NCBI GenBank assembly: GCA_030628305.1
Contig: DAOVRE010000149.1
Location: 1-5,109, forward strand
Source: Candidatus Heimdallarchaeota archaeon
Lineage (GTDB): Archaea > Asgardarchaeota > Heimdallarchaeia > Heimdallarchaeales > Heimdallarchaeaceae
Length of the DNA: 5,109 nt
Direction of reading: 5' to 3'
The stretch's first letter is position 1; every line of letters starts with the position of its first letter. Below the pieces are notes generated by a model that did no database searches, was not told the origin of the DNA, and worked only from the letters and a program-made list of their open reading frames with translations. Below, in pieces: positions 1-5,109 of the stretch. Made by a program: the position numbers and the translations under genes.

Positions 1-887
1 GGAAAACGAGGGTGATTTGTTAATACTCTTGGTTTGAAGTTAACGATTGCTTTTATATCGTCAAGTAGAGATTTAAGTGAAGCTTGTGTTCCAGCATATT
101 TAGATCCTGCACACAAAATGATCACCTTAGTACTATTCCAAGGATTCGGCAGTAGTCCAATAATACCTGTCATCAAACCCAAATCTGAATGCTCACTATA
201 GGTCTCATTTGTGAAAGAACTGTGAATGTTTTTGCTTAGAGGTGAGAGAAAACGTATTGGAAGACTATCACCATATAAATCCATAATCTCAGAAGTTATT
301 TTGTTAACTGCGCCTGAACCTATTACCAGCATATTTTCAGTTTTTACTTGGGTTGTCTGATAATCCAATAAAGATTCAATTAGTATCTTATCAATTGAAA
401 TTTTCTTAATTTTTTGGGCCCAATAAGTAAGCATTTGTGCTATTTCAGGAGTATAAAGAGCGTCTATTGTACTTGCAGCATCTGTCATCCATGAACCATA
501 AACCACCTTCAATTTGAAACTATCGCCAAGAATTAAACAATCTGGAAAATCATCCCATGTATATTGAAAATCAAAACTAAGTTGAGCAGGCCACTCAATA
601 TCTTCGTATTCAAGAAGCAAGTTTCTGAAGAATTCACTGGAAAGAAGTTCATGATTTGGCGAGTAAAAGACTCTATTTGAACTCCCTAGTTTAATTTCTT
701 GTCTTCTAATTAGATTTAGTTCAGTAAGCCTATCAAGTATATTGTATATGGTGCTTCTGTTCGTTATTGGTAAACGATTCAACAATTCAGTTGCCGATAC
801 AGAACGGGAAAATGAGATAATTTGTGAAAGAACCATTCTTCTCGATGAGTCTGAAAGATATGAAGAAATCTCTTTATGTTCTAACAT
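1..887 (-). CDS. Winged-helix transcriptional regulator with C-terminal S-layer-like alpha/beta domain (partial, C-terminus off the left edge)
   Basis: Reading the minus strand from the ATG at 887 gives 295 codons without a stop up to base 1, so the 3' end is missing. Residues about 10-80 look like a winged helix-turn-helix of the ArsR/MarR/TrmB type: a helix (RRMVLSQIISF), a recognition-helix segment (NRSTIYNILDRLTELNLI) and a wing (RRQEIKLGSSNRVFYSP). Residues about 85-180 are an unassigned linker domain. Residues about 184-295 contain NMLVIGSGAVNKIT, then NPWNSTKVIILCAG followed by GTQASLKSL. From memory this pattern (N-hhVIGGPxVN ... NPxNxxKxhhhhAG ... GTxAA) resembles the Rossmann-like repeat of archaeal S-layer proteins; no profile search was run. 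The start is supported by AAGGAG at 898-903, 10 nt upstream. A cytoplasmic DNA-binding regulator is inferred; no signal peptide is visible. It is divergent from the gene at 1123 and may act on the palindromes between them. Confidence 0.82.
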   Translation of the reverse strand, partial: MLEHKEISSYLSDSSRRMVLSQIISFSRSVSATELLNRLPITNRSTIYNILDRLTELNLIRRQEIKLGSSNRVFYSPNHELLSSEFFRNLLLEYEDIEWPAQLSFDFQYTWDDFPDCLILGDSFKLKVVYGSWMTDAASTIDALYTPEIAQMLTYWAQKIKKISIDKILIESLLDYQTTQVKTENMLVIGSGAVNKITSEIMDLYGDSLPIRFLSPLSKNIHSSFTNETYSEHSDLGLMTGIIGLLPNPWNSTKVIILCAGSKYAGTQASLKSLLDDIKAIVNFKPRVLTNHPRF

Positions 888-897
888 TGAATAAATT

Positions 898-903
898 CTC
901 CTT
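898..903 (-). promoter_or_regulatory. Shine-Dalgarno sequence of the left-edge regulator
   Basis: The minus strand reads AAGGAG, ten bases before the ATG at 887. It fixes that start and is the only convincing ribosome binding site at a visible gene start in this window; the other three starts appear leaderless or have short leaders. Confidence 0.6.
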
Positions 904-925
904 AGTTTACATCTATAAAATGACT

Positions 926-937
926 CATAAAAAACTT
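926..937 (-). promoter_or_regulatory. Candidate BRE/TATA promoter of the regulator
   Basis: The minus strand reads AAGTTTTTTATG, a TATA-like T/A run (927-934) preceded by a purine-rich BRE-like stretch. A start about 25 nt downstream would fall near 905, leaving a leader just long enough to hold the Shine-Dalgarno at 898-903. A second A/T run (TTTTATAG, 912-919) lies too close to the start codon to fit with that ribosome binding site. This is inferred from spacing only. Confidence 0.35.
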
Positions 938-1014
938 CGGGATATTTGTGTTTATTTCAAATTAATAGAAGTGAACAGTTAATAAGAGGTTAGGAAAAGT
1001 TCTTGAGTCTATTT

Positions 1015-1029
1015 TAGAGAGTTTCTCTA
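1015..1029. repeat. Second inverted repeat overlapping the first
   Basis: The arms TAGAGA (1015-1020) and TCTCTA (1024-1029) match perfectly around GTT. The right arm is shared with the left arm of the 1021-1041 palindrome, which gives three AGAGA half-sites in alternating orientation (1016-1020, 1024-1028, 1034-1038). This could be a cooperative binding array or a pair of mutually exclusive hairpins. Confidence 0.45.
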
Positions 1030-1041
1030 TTTAAGAGAAAC
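1021..1041. promoter_or_regulatory. Perfect 8-bp inverted repeat, candidate operator
   Basis: The arms GTTTCTCT (1021-1028) and AGAGAAAC (1034-1041) match perfectly around a 5-base spacer, ATTTA. Arm length and spacing suit a dimeric winged-helix protein, and the adjacent left-edge gene encodes one. The site lies about 35 bp upstream of the TATA-like box of the 1123 gene, a position more like an activator or upstream site than a block of the TATA box. A T run follows (1046-1050), but both flanking genes point away from this site, so a terminator is less likely. Confidence 0.5.
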
Positions 1042-1070
1042 GCTATTTTTCGCCTTATCAAAGTATTTGC

Positions 1071-1084
1071 AAAGGTTTTAAAGG
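1071..1084 (+). promoter_or_regulatory. Candidate BRE/TATA promoter of the helical protein gene
   Basis: AAAGGTTTTAAAGG has a purine BRE-like block followed by the TATA-like TTTTAAA (1076-1082). A start about 25 nt downstream would fall near 1105, leaving about 18 nt before the ATG at 1123. Almost the same string (AAAGGTTTTTAAC) lies upstream of tldD, which supports a shared core promoter form. Confidence 0.45.
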
Positions 1085-1113
1085 AAAAGAAGGCATTAAT
1101 TCACTAAAGATAA

Positions 1114-1968
1114 GTGCCTAAAATGACTGATGAAAGCTCGTTAGGTCAAGATTCAGATGAATACTTAGAGGACATAATAGATGTTAGTAATATTGCTGAG
1201 AGCTTCCGAAGTAAAAACTATGGTTTTTCAAAAGCAGAATCGGAAATTCTGTTGAATCTAGAATCTTCTTTGTTTAAATGTCAGGATAGCGGTTGGGAAA
1301 TTGACAATATACTCGAAGATGGAGAATTAACCCCTTTTGAATTTGACCAGTTATCTATGCATGTAAATCAAATTGATGAAAATATTACCTTTCTTTCAGA
1401 AAAGCACAAAGAAAACATAGAAACTGTAAACAAAATTATTCATTTCCACAACGAGGTTGAAGGATTAATTGAGGAATCGTATTATACAAAAGTTAATCAA
1501 AAATTAAGTAAGATTCATAGGACTAATCACAGGACATATTCAATTGACGAAACATCGTTCTACGATGGCATAAAAGCAATGAATAATATCTTGCAGAAGA
1601 AAAAAGCATCCGATGAAAATGATGAAATATCAAAATTGGAAAGAGAGATTATTTGTTTAACAACAATCTTTGGTACAATGGAAGAGAAAGTTATATTTAA
1701 TATTCTTTACACAAAACCAACCCTAATTCTAAAAGCTTTTAGGACTTCTTTGGAGATTATAGAGGCTACAATAATGCCAATCTATGAGCTAATCAAGGAA
1801 TCGTACTATTTGGATAAAATACAAAGTGCTAAAGAAGGATTAGCTAAAATTGCTGAAACTGAAGATTTTGAAATCGGTAATACAATTTCAATAAAGGGAT
1901 TATTCACTAGAAAAAGAGGTATAAGTAAGATTGAGGAACTGAGTGATGTTCTTAAAAGTTTTAGTTAA
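1114..1968 (+). CDS. Helix-rich soluble protein of unknown function
   Basis: I do not recognise this family. The frame gives 284 residues from a GTG at 1114 or 281 from the ATG at 1123; the ATG is the more likely start, and neither has a Shine-Dalgarno. The protein is charged and Glu/Lys/Ile-rich, with no signal peptide, no membrane span, and no visible nucleotide-binding or metal motif. Most of it should be alpha-helical. Numbering from the GTG, residues 1-30 are acidic and probably disordered, and two helical segments carry a near-identical heptad, LIEESYY (118-124) and LIKESYY (226-232), 108 residues apart, so an internal duplication is possible. It has its own TATA-like box, is divergent from the winged-helix gene, and ends in a small stem-loop. 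The divergent pairing suggests it could be a target of that regulator; this is inference. That the gene is real rests on its length, its own start and end signals, and the absence of any competing frame. Confidence 0.72.
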   Translation: MPKMTDESSLGQDSDEYLEDIIDVSNIAESFRSKNYGFSKAESEILLNLESSLFKCQDSGWEIDNILEDGELTPFEFDQLSMHVNQIDENITFLSEKHKENIETVNKIIHFHNEVEGLIEESYYTKVNQKLSKIHRTNHRTYSIDETSFYDGIKAMNNILQKKKASDENDEISKLEREIICLTTIFGTMEEKVIFNILYTKPTLILKAFRTSLEIIEATIMPIYELIKESYYLDKIQSAKEGLAKIAETEDFEIGNTISIKGLFTRKRGISKIEELSDVLKSFS

Positions 1969-1990
1969 CAATAACTGGAAATATTGTTTT
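1967..1990 (+). terminator. Stem-loop with T run at the end of the helical protein gene
   Basis: The arms AACAATA (1967-1973) and TATTGTT (1982-1988) match perfectly around an 8-base loop, and the T run continues to 1990. The left arm overlaps the stop codon. The stem is AT-rich and weak, so the T run may matter more than the hairpin, as is usual for archaeal termination. Confidence 0.4.
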
Positions 1991-2020
1991 ACTTCAAAAA
2001 CAGTCGTAATTTCCTTGGAA

Positions 2021-2033
2021 AAAGGTTTTTAAC
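2021..2033 (+). promoter_or_regulatory. Candidate BRE/TATA promoter of tldD, probably leaderless
   Basis: AAAGGTTTTTAAC resembles the element at 1071-1084. Counting about 25 nt from the centre of the T/A run puts the transcription start at or within a few bases of the ATG at 2054. No Shine-Dalgarno precedes that ATG, as expected for a leaderless message. Confidence 0.5.
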
Positions 2034-2053
2034 AAGTATTAAAATCTGAAATC

Positions 2054-3526
2054 ATGCGCGACAAAACTGAGAATGTTGCAGATCTTGTTGCATATGGTAT
2101 AAAATGTTGTGAAAAAAACAATGTTGAATATGCAGATGTTAAATTCATGAATACCCAGATGGAAGAAATTTCTTATAAAAATGAAACTTTGGATCAGATT
2201 AGTCGAGTAGACAAAGTTGGTATTGGAATAAGATGTCTGTTAAACAAAAGCTGGGGATTTGCTAGTACAAATGAGTTAACTAGAGAGAAAGTAACTGAAT
2301 TAGTTAACAAAGCTGTAAGGATAGCTAAAGCCTCTTCTTTAGTTAAGAAATTTGATATTGAATTAGCAGATGAGCCCATCTATGAAGATACTGTGAAAAC
2401 TCAGATGAAAAAAGATCCTTTTGAAGTTGAATTAAGTGAGAAAATGGAAGTGCTTCAAGAGAGTGTAAAACGTATTAGAGAAGTATCAGAGAGAATTAAG
2501 GTAGCAACTAGTCACTATGTAAGTAGAAAGGATCGTATGGTTCTATATACAACTGAAGGAACAAAAATAGATCAAACAATTGTATTCTGTGGTGGGGGAG
2601 TTGCAGCTACAGCTGTTGAAGGAGGAGAAGTACAAACAAGGAGTTTACCTGCCAGTTTCAGAGGTGATTTCCATACTCAAGGTCATGAGTATTTTAAAAG
2701 CCTTAACCTTGTAGATGTATCAGAACAAACTGCTCATGAGGCAATGAAGTTACTAAAAGCAGAAAAGATGCCAAGTGGGAAAGCAACAATTATTCTTGGT
2801 CACTCACAACTTGCGCTTCAAGTACATGAAAGCTGTGGGCATCCAACAGAATTAGACAGAGCAATTGGCTATGAAGCCGCTTATGCGGGAACTAGTTTTC
2901 TTACACCAGATCTTTTGAATAAAGATTTCAAGTATGGAAACGAGTTAGTTACAATGGTTGCTGATGCAACAGTGGCGGGGGGTTTGGGTACATTCTATTA
3001 TGATCACGAAGGAGTAAAAGCACAGAAAAATATTCTTGTGGATAAAGGTATTTTTACTGGGTTCATGTCTTCAAGAGAAACAGCAAAAGCAATTGGATTA
3101 GAAAGAAGTTCTGGAGCTGCACGTTCTATGGGATATGATAGAATACCAATTGTAAGAATGACTAATGTTAATCTTGAACCGGGAGATTGGGAGTTCGACG
3201 AATTAATTCAAGATACAAAAGAAGGTTACTTCTTAGATACAAATAGAAGCTGGAGTATTGATGACATACGTATGAATTTTCAATTTGGTACGGAAATAGG
3301 TTGGAAGATTGAAAATGGTGAGATGACAAAGATGATCAAAAACCCAACTTATGAAGGTATAACTCCAGAATTCTGGGGTAGTGCGAGTGGAATCTGTAAC
3401 GAAAAACATTGGAAGATCTTTGGAACTCCAAATTGTGGCAAAGGAGAACCAGGACAAGCAGCTTATGTTGGTCATGGAATTGCTCCTACTAGATTTGAAA
3501 ATGTTAGAATTGGTATATTGAAATAA
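2054..3526 (+). CDS. tldD: TldD/PmbA-family metalloprotease, TldD-type catalytic subunit
   Basis: The product has 490 residues, close to the usual length of TldD (about 480). TldD is the metal-bearing subunit of the cytosolic TldD/TldE protease, which in E. coli matures microcin B17 and degrades the CcdA antitoxin, cutting small or unfolded peptides. The HExxxH metal motif is present (His258, Glu259, His263, in HESCGHPTELDRA). The conserved C-terminal Cys that supplies the third ligand in TldD is probably Cys461 in NCGKGEPGQ. The central Gly-rich segment VADATVAGGLGTFYYDHEG (302-320) is also typical. The N-terminal half (about 1-200) is the usual alpha/beta domain. The ATG start fits the family N-terminus and the TATA spacing. 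No tldE/pmbA lies next to it: upstream is the helical protein and downstream a convergent esterase. The natural substrate cannot be told from sequence. The active site appears intact. Confidence 0.95.
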   Translation: MRDKTENVADLVAYGIKCCEKNNVEYADVKFMNTQMEEISYKNETLDQISRVDKVGIGIRCLLNKSWGFASTNELTREKVTELVNKAVRIAKASSLVKKFDIELADEPIYEDTVKTQMKKDPFEVELSEKMEVLQESVKRIREVSERIKVATSHYVSRKDRMVLYTTEGTKIDQTIVFCGGGVAATAVEGGEVQTRSLPASFRGDFHTQGHEYFKSLNLVDVSEQTAHEAMKLLKAEKMPSGKATIILGHSQLALQVHESCGHPTELDRAIGYEAAYAGTSFLTPDLLNKDFKYGNELVTMVADATVAGGLGTFYYDHEGVKAQKNILVDKGIFTGFMSSRETAKAIGLERSSGAARSMGYDRIPIVRMTNVNLEPGDWEFDELIQDTKEGYFLDTNRSWSIDDIRMNFQFGTEIGWKIENGEMTKMIKNPTYEGITPEFWGSASGICNEKHWKIFGTPNCGKGEPGQAAYVGHGIAPTRFENVRIGILK

Positions 3527-3533
3527 AGAGAAA

Positions 3534-4433
3534 TCAAGAGAAATTAGATTTGGCAAAATTTCCAATTTTCTTCAAAGCTTTTTTACTTTCAGGTATCAAA
3601 TTGCCAAATATCTGAAAGACATGAAACATCTCATCCCACAGATCTAGTTCTACTGCTACTCCTTGTTCTTCAGCTTTCTTAGCAAAACGGATTGAATCAT
3701 CAAGGATAATTTCAGCTGTTCCTGTTTGGATTAATAGAGGAGGTAATCCAGATAAATCGCCATACAAAGGAGAGATTAAAGGCTGTTCAACATTCTGTGC
3801 CTTAGCATAAATTTCTGCAGATTGTATCAATTCGTTTTCAGAAAGCATAACTTCTTCTTTTTCCTTGGTTTTGATAGTTTCTCCTGTATTAGCCAAATCT
3901 GTCCAAGGTGACAAACAGATTGCAGCTGCAGGCATAGGTAATTTTTCTTCTTTAAACTTCAGTAGAGAAGCCAATGTCAACCCACCTCCTGCAGAATCTC
4001 CAGATAATATAATGCTAGTTGGGTTAAATCCCTTGACATCAAGTAACCATTGATAAGCTGTAACCACATCCTCAATGGCTGCAGGAAAAGGATACTCAGG
4101 AGCAAGTCTATAATCCAATGTCAATACTGAACAATTTGAATGAACACCAATACGAGCAGCTAATCCTCTATGTGTATTCAATGAACCAGCATGGTAAGAA
4201 CCTCCGTGAAGATAAACAATCACTCGATCGGTTTGACAATCTTTAGGATATAACCACTCTGCAGCTACCTTATCTATAATAAAAGGCTCAACTTTAACGT
4301 TTCGTGGAGATTTAAACAGAAAAACCTGCCCTTCAAGATTTTTCCTAGCTTTTTCAACATCAAGAGGACCGTAAATTTTCATTTTCATCATCCTCATAAT
4401 TCCAACAAAGAATCTAGCACACAAACTTTTCAT
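3534..4433 (-). CDS. Alpha/beta hydrolase, hormone-sensitive-lipase-type carboxylesterase
   Basis: This is a serine esterase of the HSL family (acetyl-hydrolase/Aes-like), expected to cut short acyl esters in the cytosol. Numbered from the upstream GTG at 4448 (304 residues), it shows the HGG oxyanion-hole motif (81-83, in YLHGGSYHAGS), the nucleophile elbow GDSAGG with Ser152, a catalytic Asp in EIILDDS (Asp250 most likely) and the catalytic His276 in EMFHVFQIF. The DYRLAPEYPFPAAIED block (112-127) is also typical. The triad is complete and the length (299 residues from the ATG) is normal. I prefer the ATG at 4433: family members often begin with a short basic helical stretch like MKSLCARFF, and the TATA-like box at 4458-4468 places transcription start near 4437, downstream of the GTG. 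No signal peptide is evident; the N-terminal helix is a cap element. It lies downstream of the SCP2-like gene on the same strand, so a lipid ester role is possible but unproven. Confidence 0.93.
   Translation of the reverse strand: MKSLCARFFVGIMRMMKMKIYGPLDVEKARKNLEGQVFLFKSPRNVKVEPFIIDKVAAEWLYPKDCQTDRVIVYLHGGSYHAGSLNTHRGLAARIGVHSNCSVLTLDYRLAPEYPFPAAIEDVVTAYQWLLDVKGFNPTSIILSGDSAGGGLTLASLLKFKEEKLPMPAAAICLSPWTDLANTGETIKTKEKEEVMLSENELIQSAEIYAKAQNVEQPLISPLYGDLSGLPPLLIQTGTAEIILDDSIRFAKKAEEQGVAVELDLWDEMFHVFQIFGNLIPESKKALKKIGNFAKSNFS
3565..3590 (+). terminator. T-rich candidate terminator for tldD inside the convergent esterase gene
   Basis: About 40 bp past the tldD stop the plus strand carries TTTTC, then six Ts (3579-3584), then ACTTTC. 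Archaeal RNA polymerase commonly stops at such runs. It lies within the 3' end of the opposing gene, so the two messages would overlap at their 3' ends. Confidence 0.35.
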
Positions 4434-4457
4434 GACAGCAATAAGCACGGCTACTTG

Positions 4458-4468
4458 TAAATAAAATA
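4458..4468 (-). promoter_or_regulatory. Candidate TATA box of the esterase gene
   Basis: The minus strand reads TATTTTATTTA. A start 25-27 nt downstream falls near 4437, only a few bases before the ATG at 4433, which implies a leaderless or near-leaderless message. The preceding bases do not form an obvious BRE, so support is modest. Confidence 0.4.
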
Positions 4469-4481
4469 CTAGTACAATCTT

Positions 4482-4500
4482 GAGAAAAAGAAAGAGGAAA
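4482..4500 (-). terminator. Pyrimidine/T-rich tract after the SCP2-like gene
   Basis: Just past the SCP2-like stop at 4507 the minus strand is almost pure pyrimidine, with five consecutive Ts among C-interrupted T runs. No stem precedes it. A U-rich tract here would suit archaeal termination and would separate this gene from the esterase downstream. Confidence 0.35.
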
Positions 4501-4506
4501 TAGTGA

Positions 4507-5109
4507 TTAAAGCAATTTGAAATACTTAGTAAACATTTGAATGTACTTTAATCCCTTTATCTTCAGTTTTCCAGTTAGGATAGCTTTAATTGGATTCACT
4601 TTTCCTGATCCAAACCCGATAAAAGTGGCGGTGGTCGTTATTATAGCACCTTCACATTCTTTTTTAGCTTGTTTGATATTTATCTTGGAATTTTCAATTT
4701 GCTCAAAATCTATAAGACCATTTTGTATTTTCAGTTTAATAGCCTTAGGGTCTTCTTTAGCCACTAGAAGCAAAGAGTAATTATCATTTTTATGCTCCTT
4801 AAGAAACGCCGGATTAGTGTTTAAAGATTTAAGCATAGCAAAAATAATAGATGCGAAGCCTTCGTAAACCTTACTTTGATTATACAATGGTAACACCATT
4901 AGCATTGCTTTCTTGTATCTGGAAATTATTTCATCTACAACTCTCTCATCCATGGGAGTTGATAAAATAAAAGCCGTTATTCCTCTAGATACAGCATAAA
5001 TGCCATTTATTGCTAATGCAAGAGTCAAGTACTTTGAGAAATTTAGAGTTGGTATAAGTTTGAAAACAGTTTGTCGCGCATTTACTACCGGTTCATCAAA
5101 AAGATATAC
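4507..5109 (-). CDS. SCP2-like lipid-binding domain protein (partial, N-terminus off the right edge)
   Basis: The minus-strand frame runs without a stop from the last base of the window to the TAA at 4507-4509, giving 200 residues with no start needed inside the window; the TTG at 5028 is an internal Leu codon, not a credible start. Numbered from the window edge, residues about 112-200 resemble the SCP2 sterol-carrier fold: a beta strand (YSLLLVAKED), a segment of alternating strands, then the signature end GKVNPIKAILTGKLKIKG and a closing helix. SCP2 domains bind acyl chains, acyl-CoA or sterol-like lipids in a hydrophobic tunnel. Residues 1-110 are mostly helical and not recognised; a hydrophobic stretch (about 27-50, YLTLALAINGIY onward) could be a buried helix rather than a membrane span. 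The esterase follows on the same strand after about 73 bp, past a U-rich tract. Lipid binding is family knowledge; the ligand here is unknown. Confidence 0.8.
   Translation of the reverse strand, partial: VYLFDEPVVNARQTVFKLIPTLNFSKYLTLALAINGIYAVSRGITAFILSTPMDERVVDEIISRYKKAMLMVLPLYNQSKVYEGFASIIFAMLKSLNTNPAFLKEHKNDNYSLLLVAKEDPKAIKLKIQNGLIDFEQIENSKINIKQAKKECEGAIITTTATFIGFGSGKVNPIKAILTGKLKIKGLKYIQMFTKYFKLL

Larger units (their letters stand above)
888..1122. other. Divergent intergenic region between regulator and helical protein
   Basis: About 235 bp separate two divergent genes. It holds a likely promoter for each direction and the overlapping inverted repeats at 1015-1041. A weak direct repeat of TTAATA (962-967 and 979-984, 17 bp apart) is also present and is probably chance. 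No small coding frame or RNA gene stands out. Confidence 0.6.

Noticed and set aside
1021..1050. Palindrome plus T run read as an intrinsic terminator
   Set aside because: No gene ends here: both flanking genes are divergent and start on either side, so an operator is the better reading.
2194..2379. Open frame of 61 codons on the minus strand
   Set aside because: It lies wholly inside tldD, whose family identity is firm; its translation shows no motif.
3233..3565. Open frame of 110 codons on the minus strand
   Set aside because: It is antisense to the conserved C-terminal half of tldD and overlaps the esterase end; composition looks like a shadow of coding sequence.
3865..4053. Open frame of 62 codons on the plus strand
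   Set aside because: It is antisense to the nucleophile-elbow region of the esterase and has no start signal.
4434..4448. GTG at 4448 as the esterase start
   Set aside because: It would lie upstream of the start site implied by the TATA-like box and has no ribosome binding site; the ATG at 4433 also fits the family N-terminus better.
4541..4780. Open frame of 79 codons on the plus strand with hydrophobic content
   Set aside because: It is antisense to the SCP2-like domain; the apparent hydrophobicity comes from the complement of Lys/Glu/Asn-rich codons.
5026..5028. TTG as the start of the SCP2-like protein
   Set aside because: The frame continues without a stop to the window edge, so this codon is most likely internal.

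Overview
The window is about one-third GC and reads as a typical stretch of archaeal chromosome. The archaeal call rests on three things. TATA-like boxes lie about 25 nt upstream of likely start sites. Three of the four visible gene starts have little or no Shine-Dalgarno sequence. The truncated left-edge protein joins a winged helix to a domain that resembles archaeal S-layer-type repeats. The AT-rich composition and gene mix would suit an Asgard or related uncultured lineage, but no marker here fixes the phylum.

Layout, left to right: (1) a minus-strand regulator with an N-terminal winged helix-turn-helix, cut by the left edge (1-887); (2) a divergent intergenic region (888-1122) with two candidate promoters and two overlapping inverted repeats that look like an operator; (3) a plus-strand, soluble, helix-rich protein of unknown function (1114 or 1123 to 1968), ending in a small stem-loop; (4) tldD (2054-3526, plus), a complete TldD-type metalloprotease subunit with its metal ligands intact and its own likely leaderless promoter; (5) a minus-strand alpha/beta hydrolase of the hormone-sensitive-lipase family (3534-4433 or 4448), convergent with tldD across a 7-bp gap; (6) a minus-strand protein with a C-terminal SCP2-like lipid-binding domain (4507 to the right edge), whose frame stays open to the last base, so its N-terminus is missing.

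Most genes seem to be separate transcription units. The regulator and the helical protein are divergent and may be linked through the shared palindromes. The SCP2-like gene and the esterase share a strand and a possible lipid theme, but a U-rich stretch and a TATA-like box lie between them, so they need not form an operon. No tldE/pmbA partner for tldD is in the window. I found no RNA gene, CRISPR array or insertion sequence. The least familiar parts are the regulator with its overlapping palindromes and the unassigned helical protein beside it.
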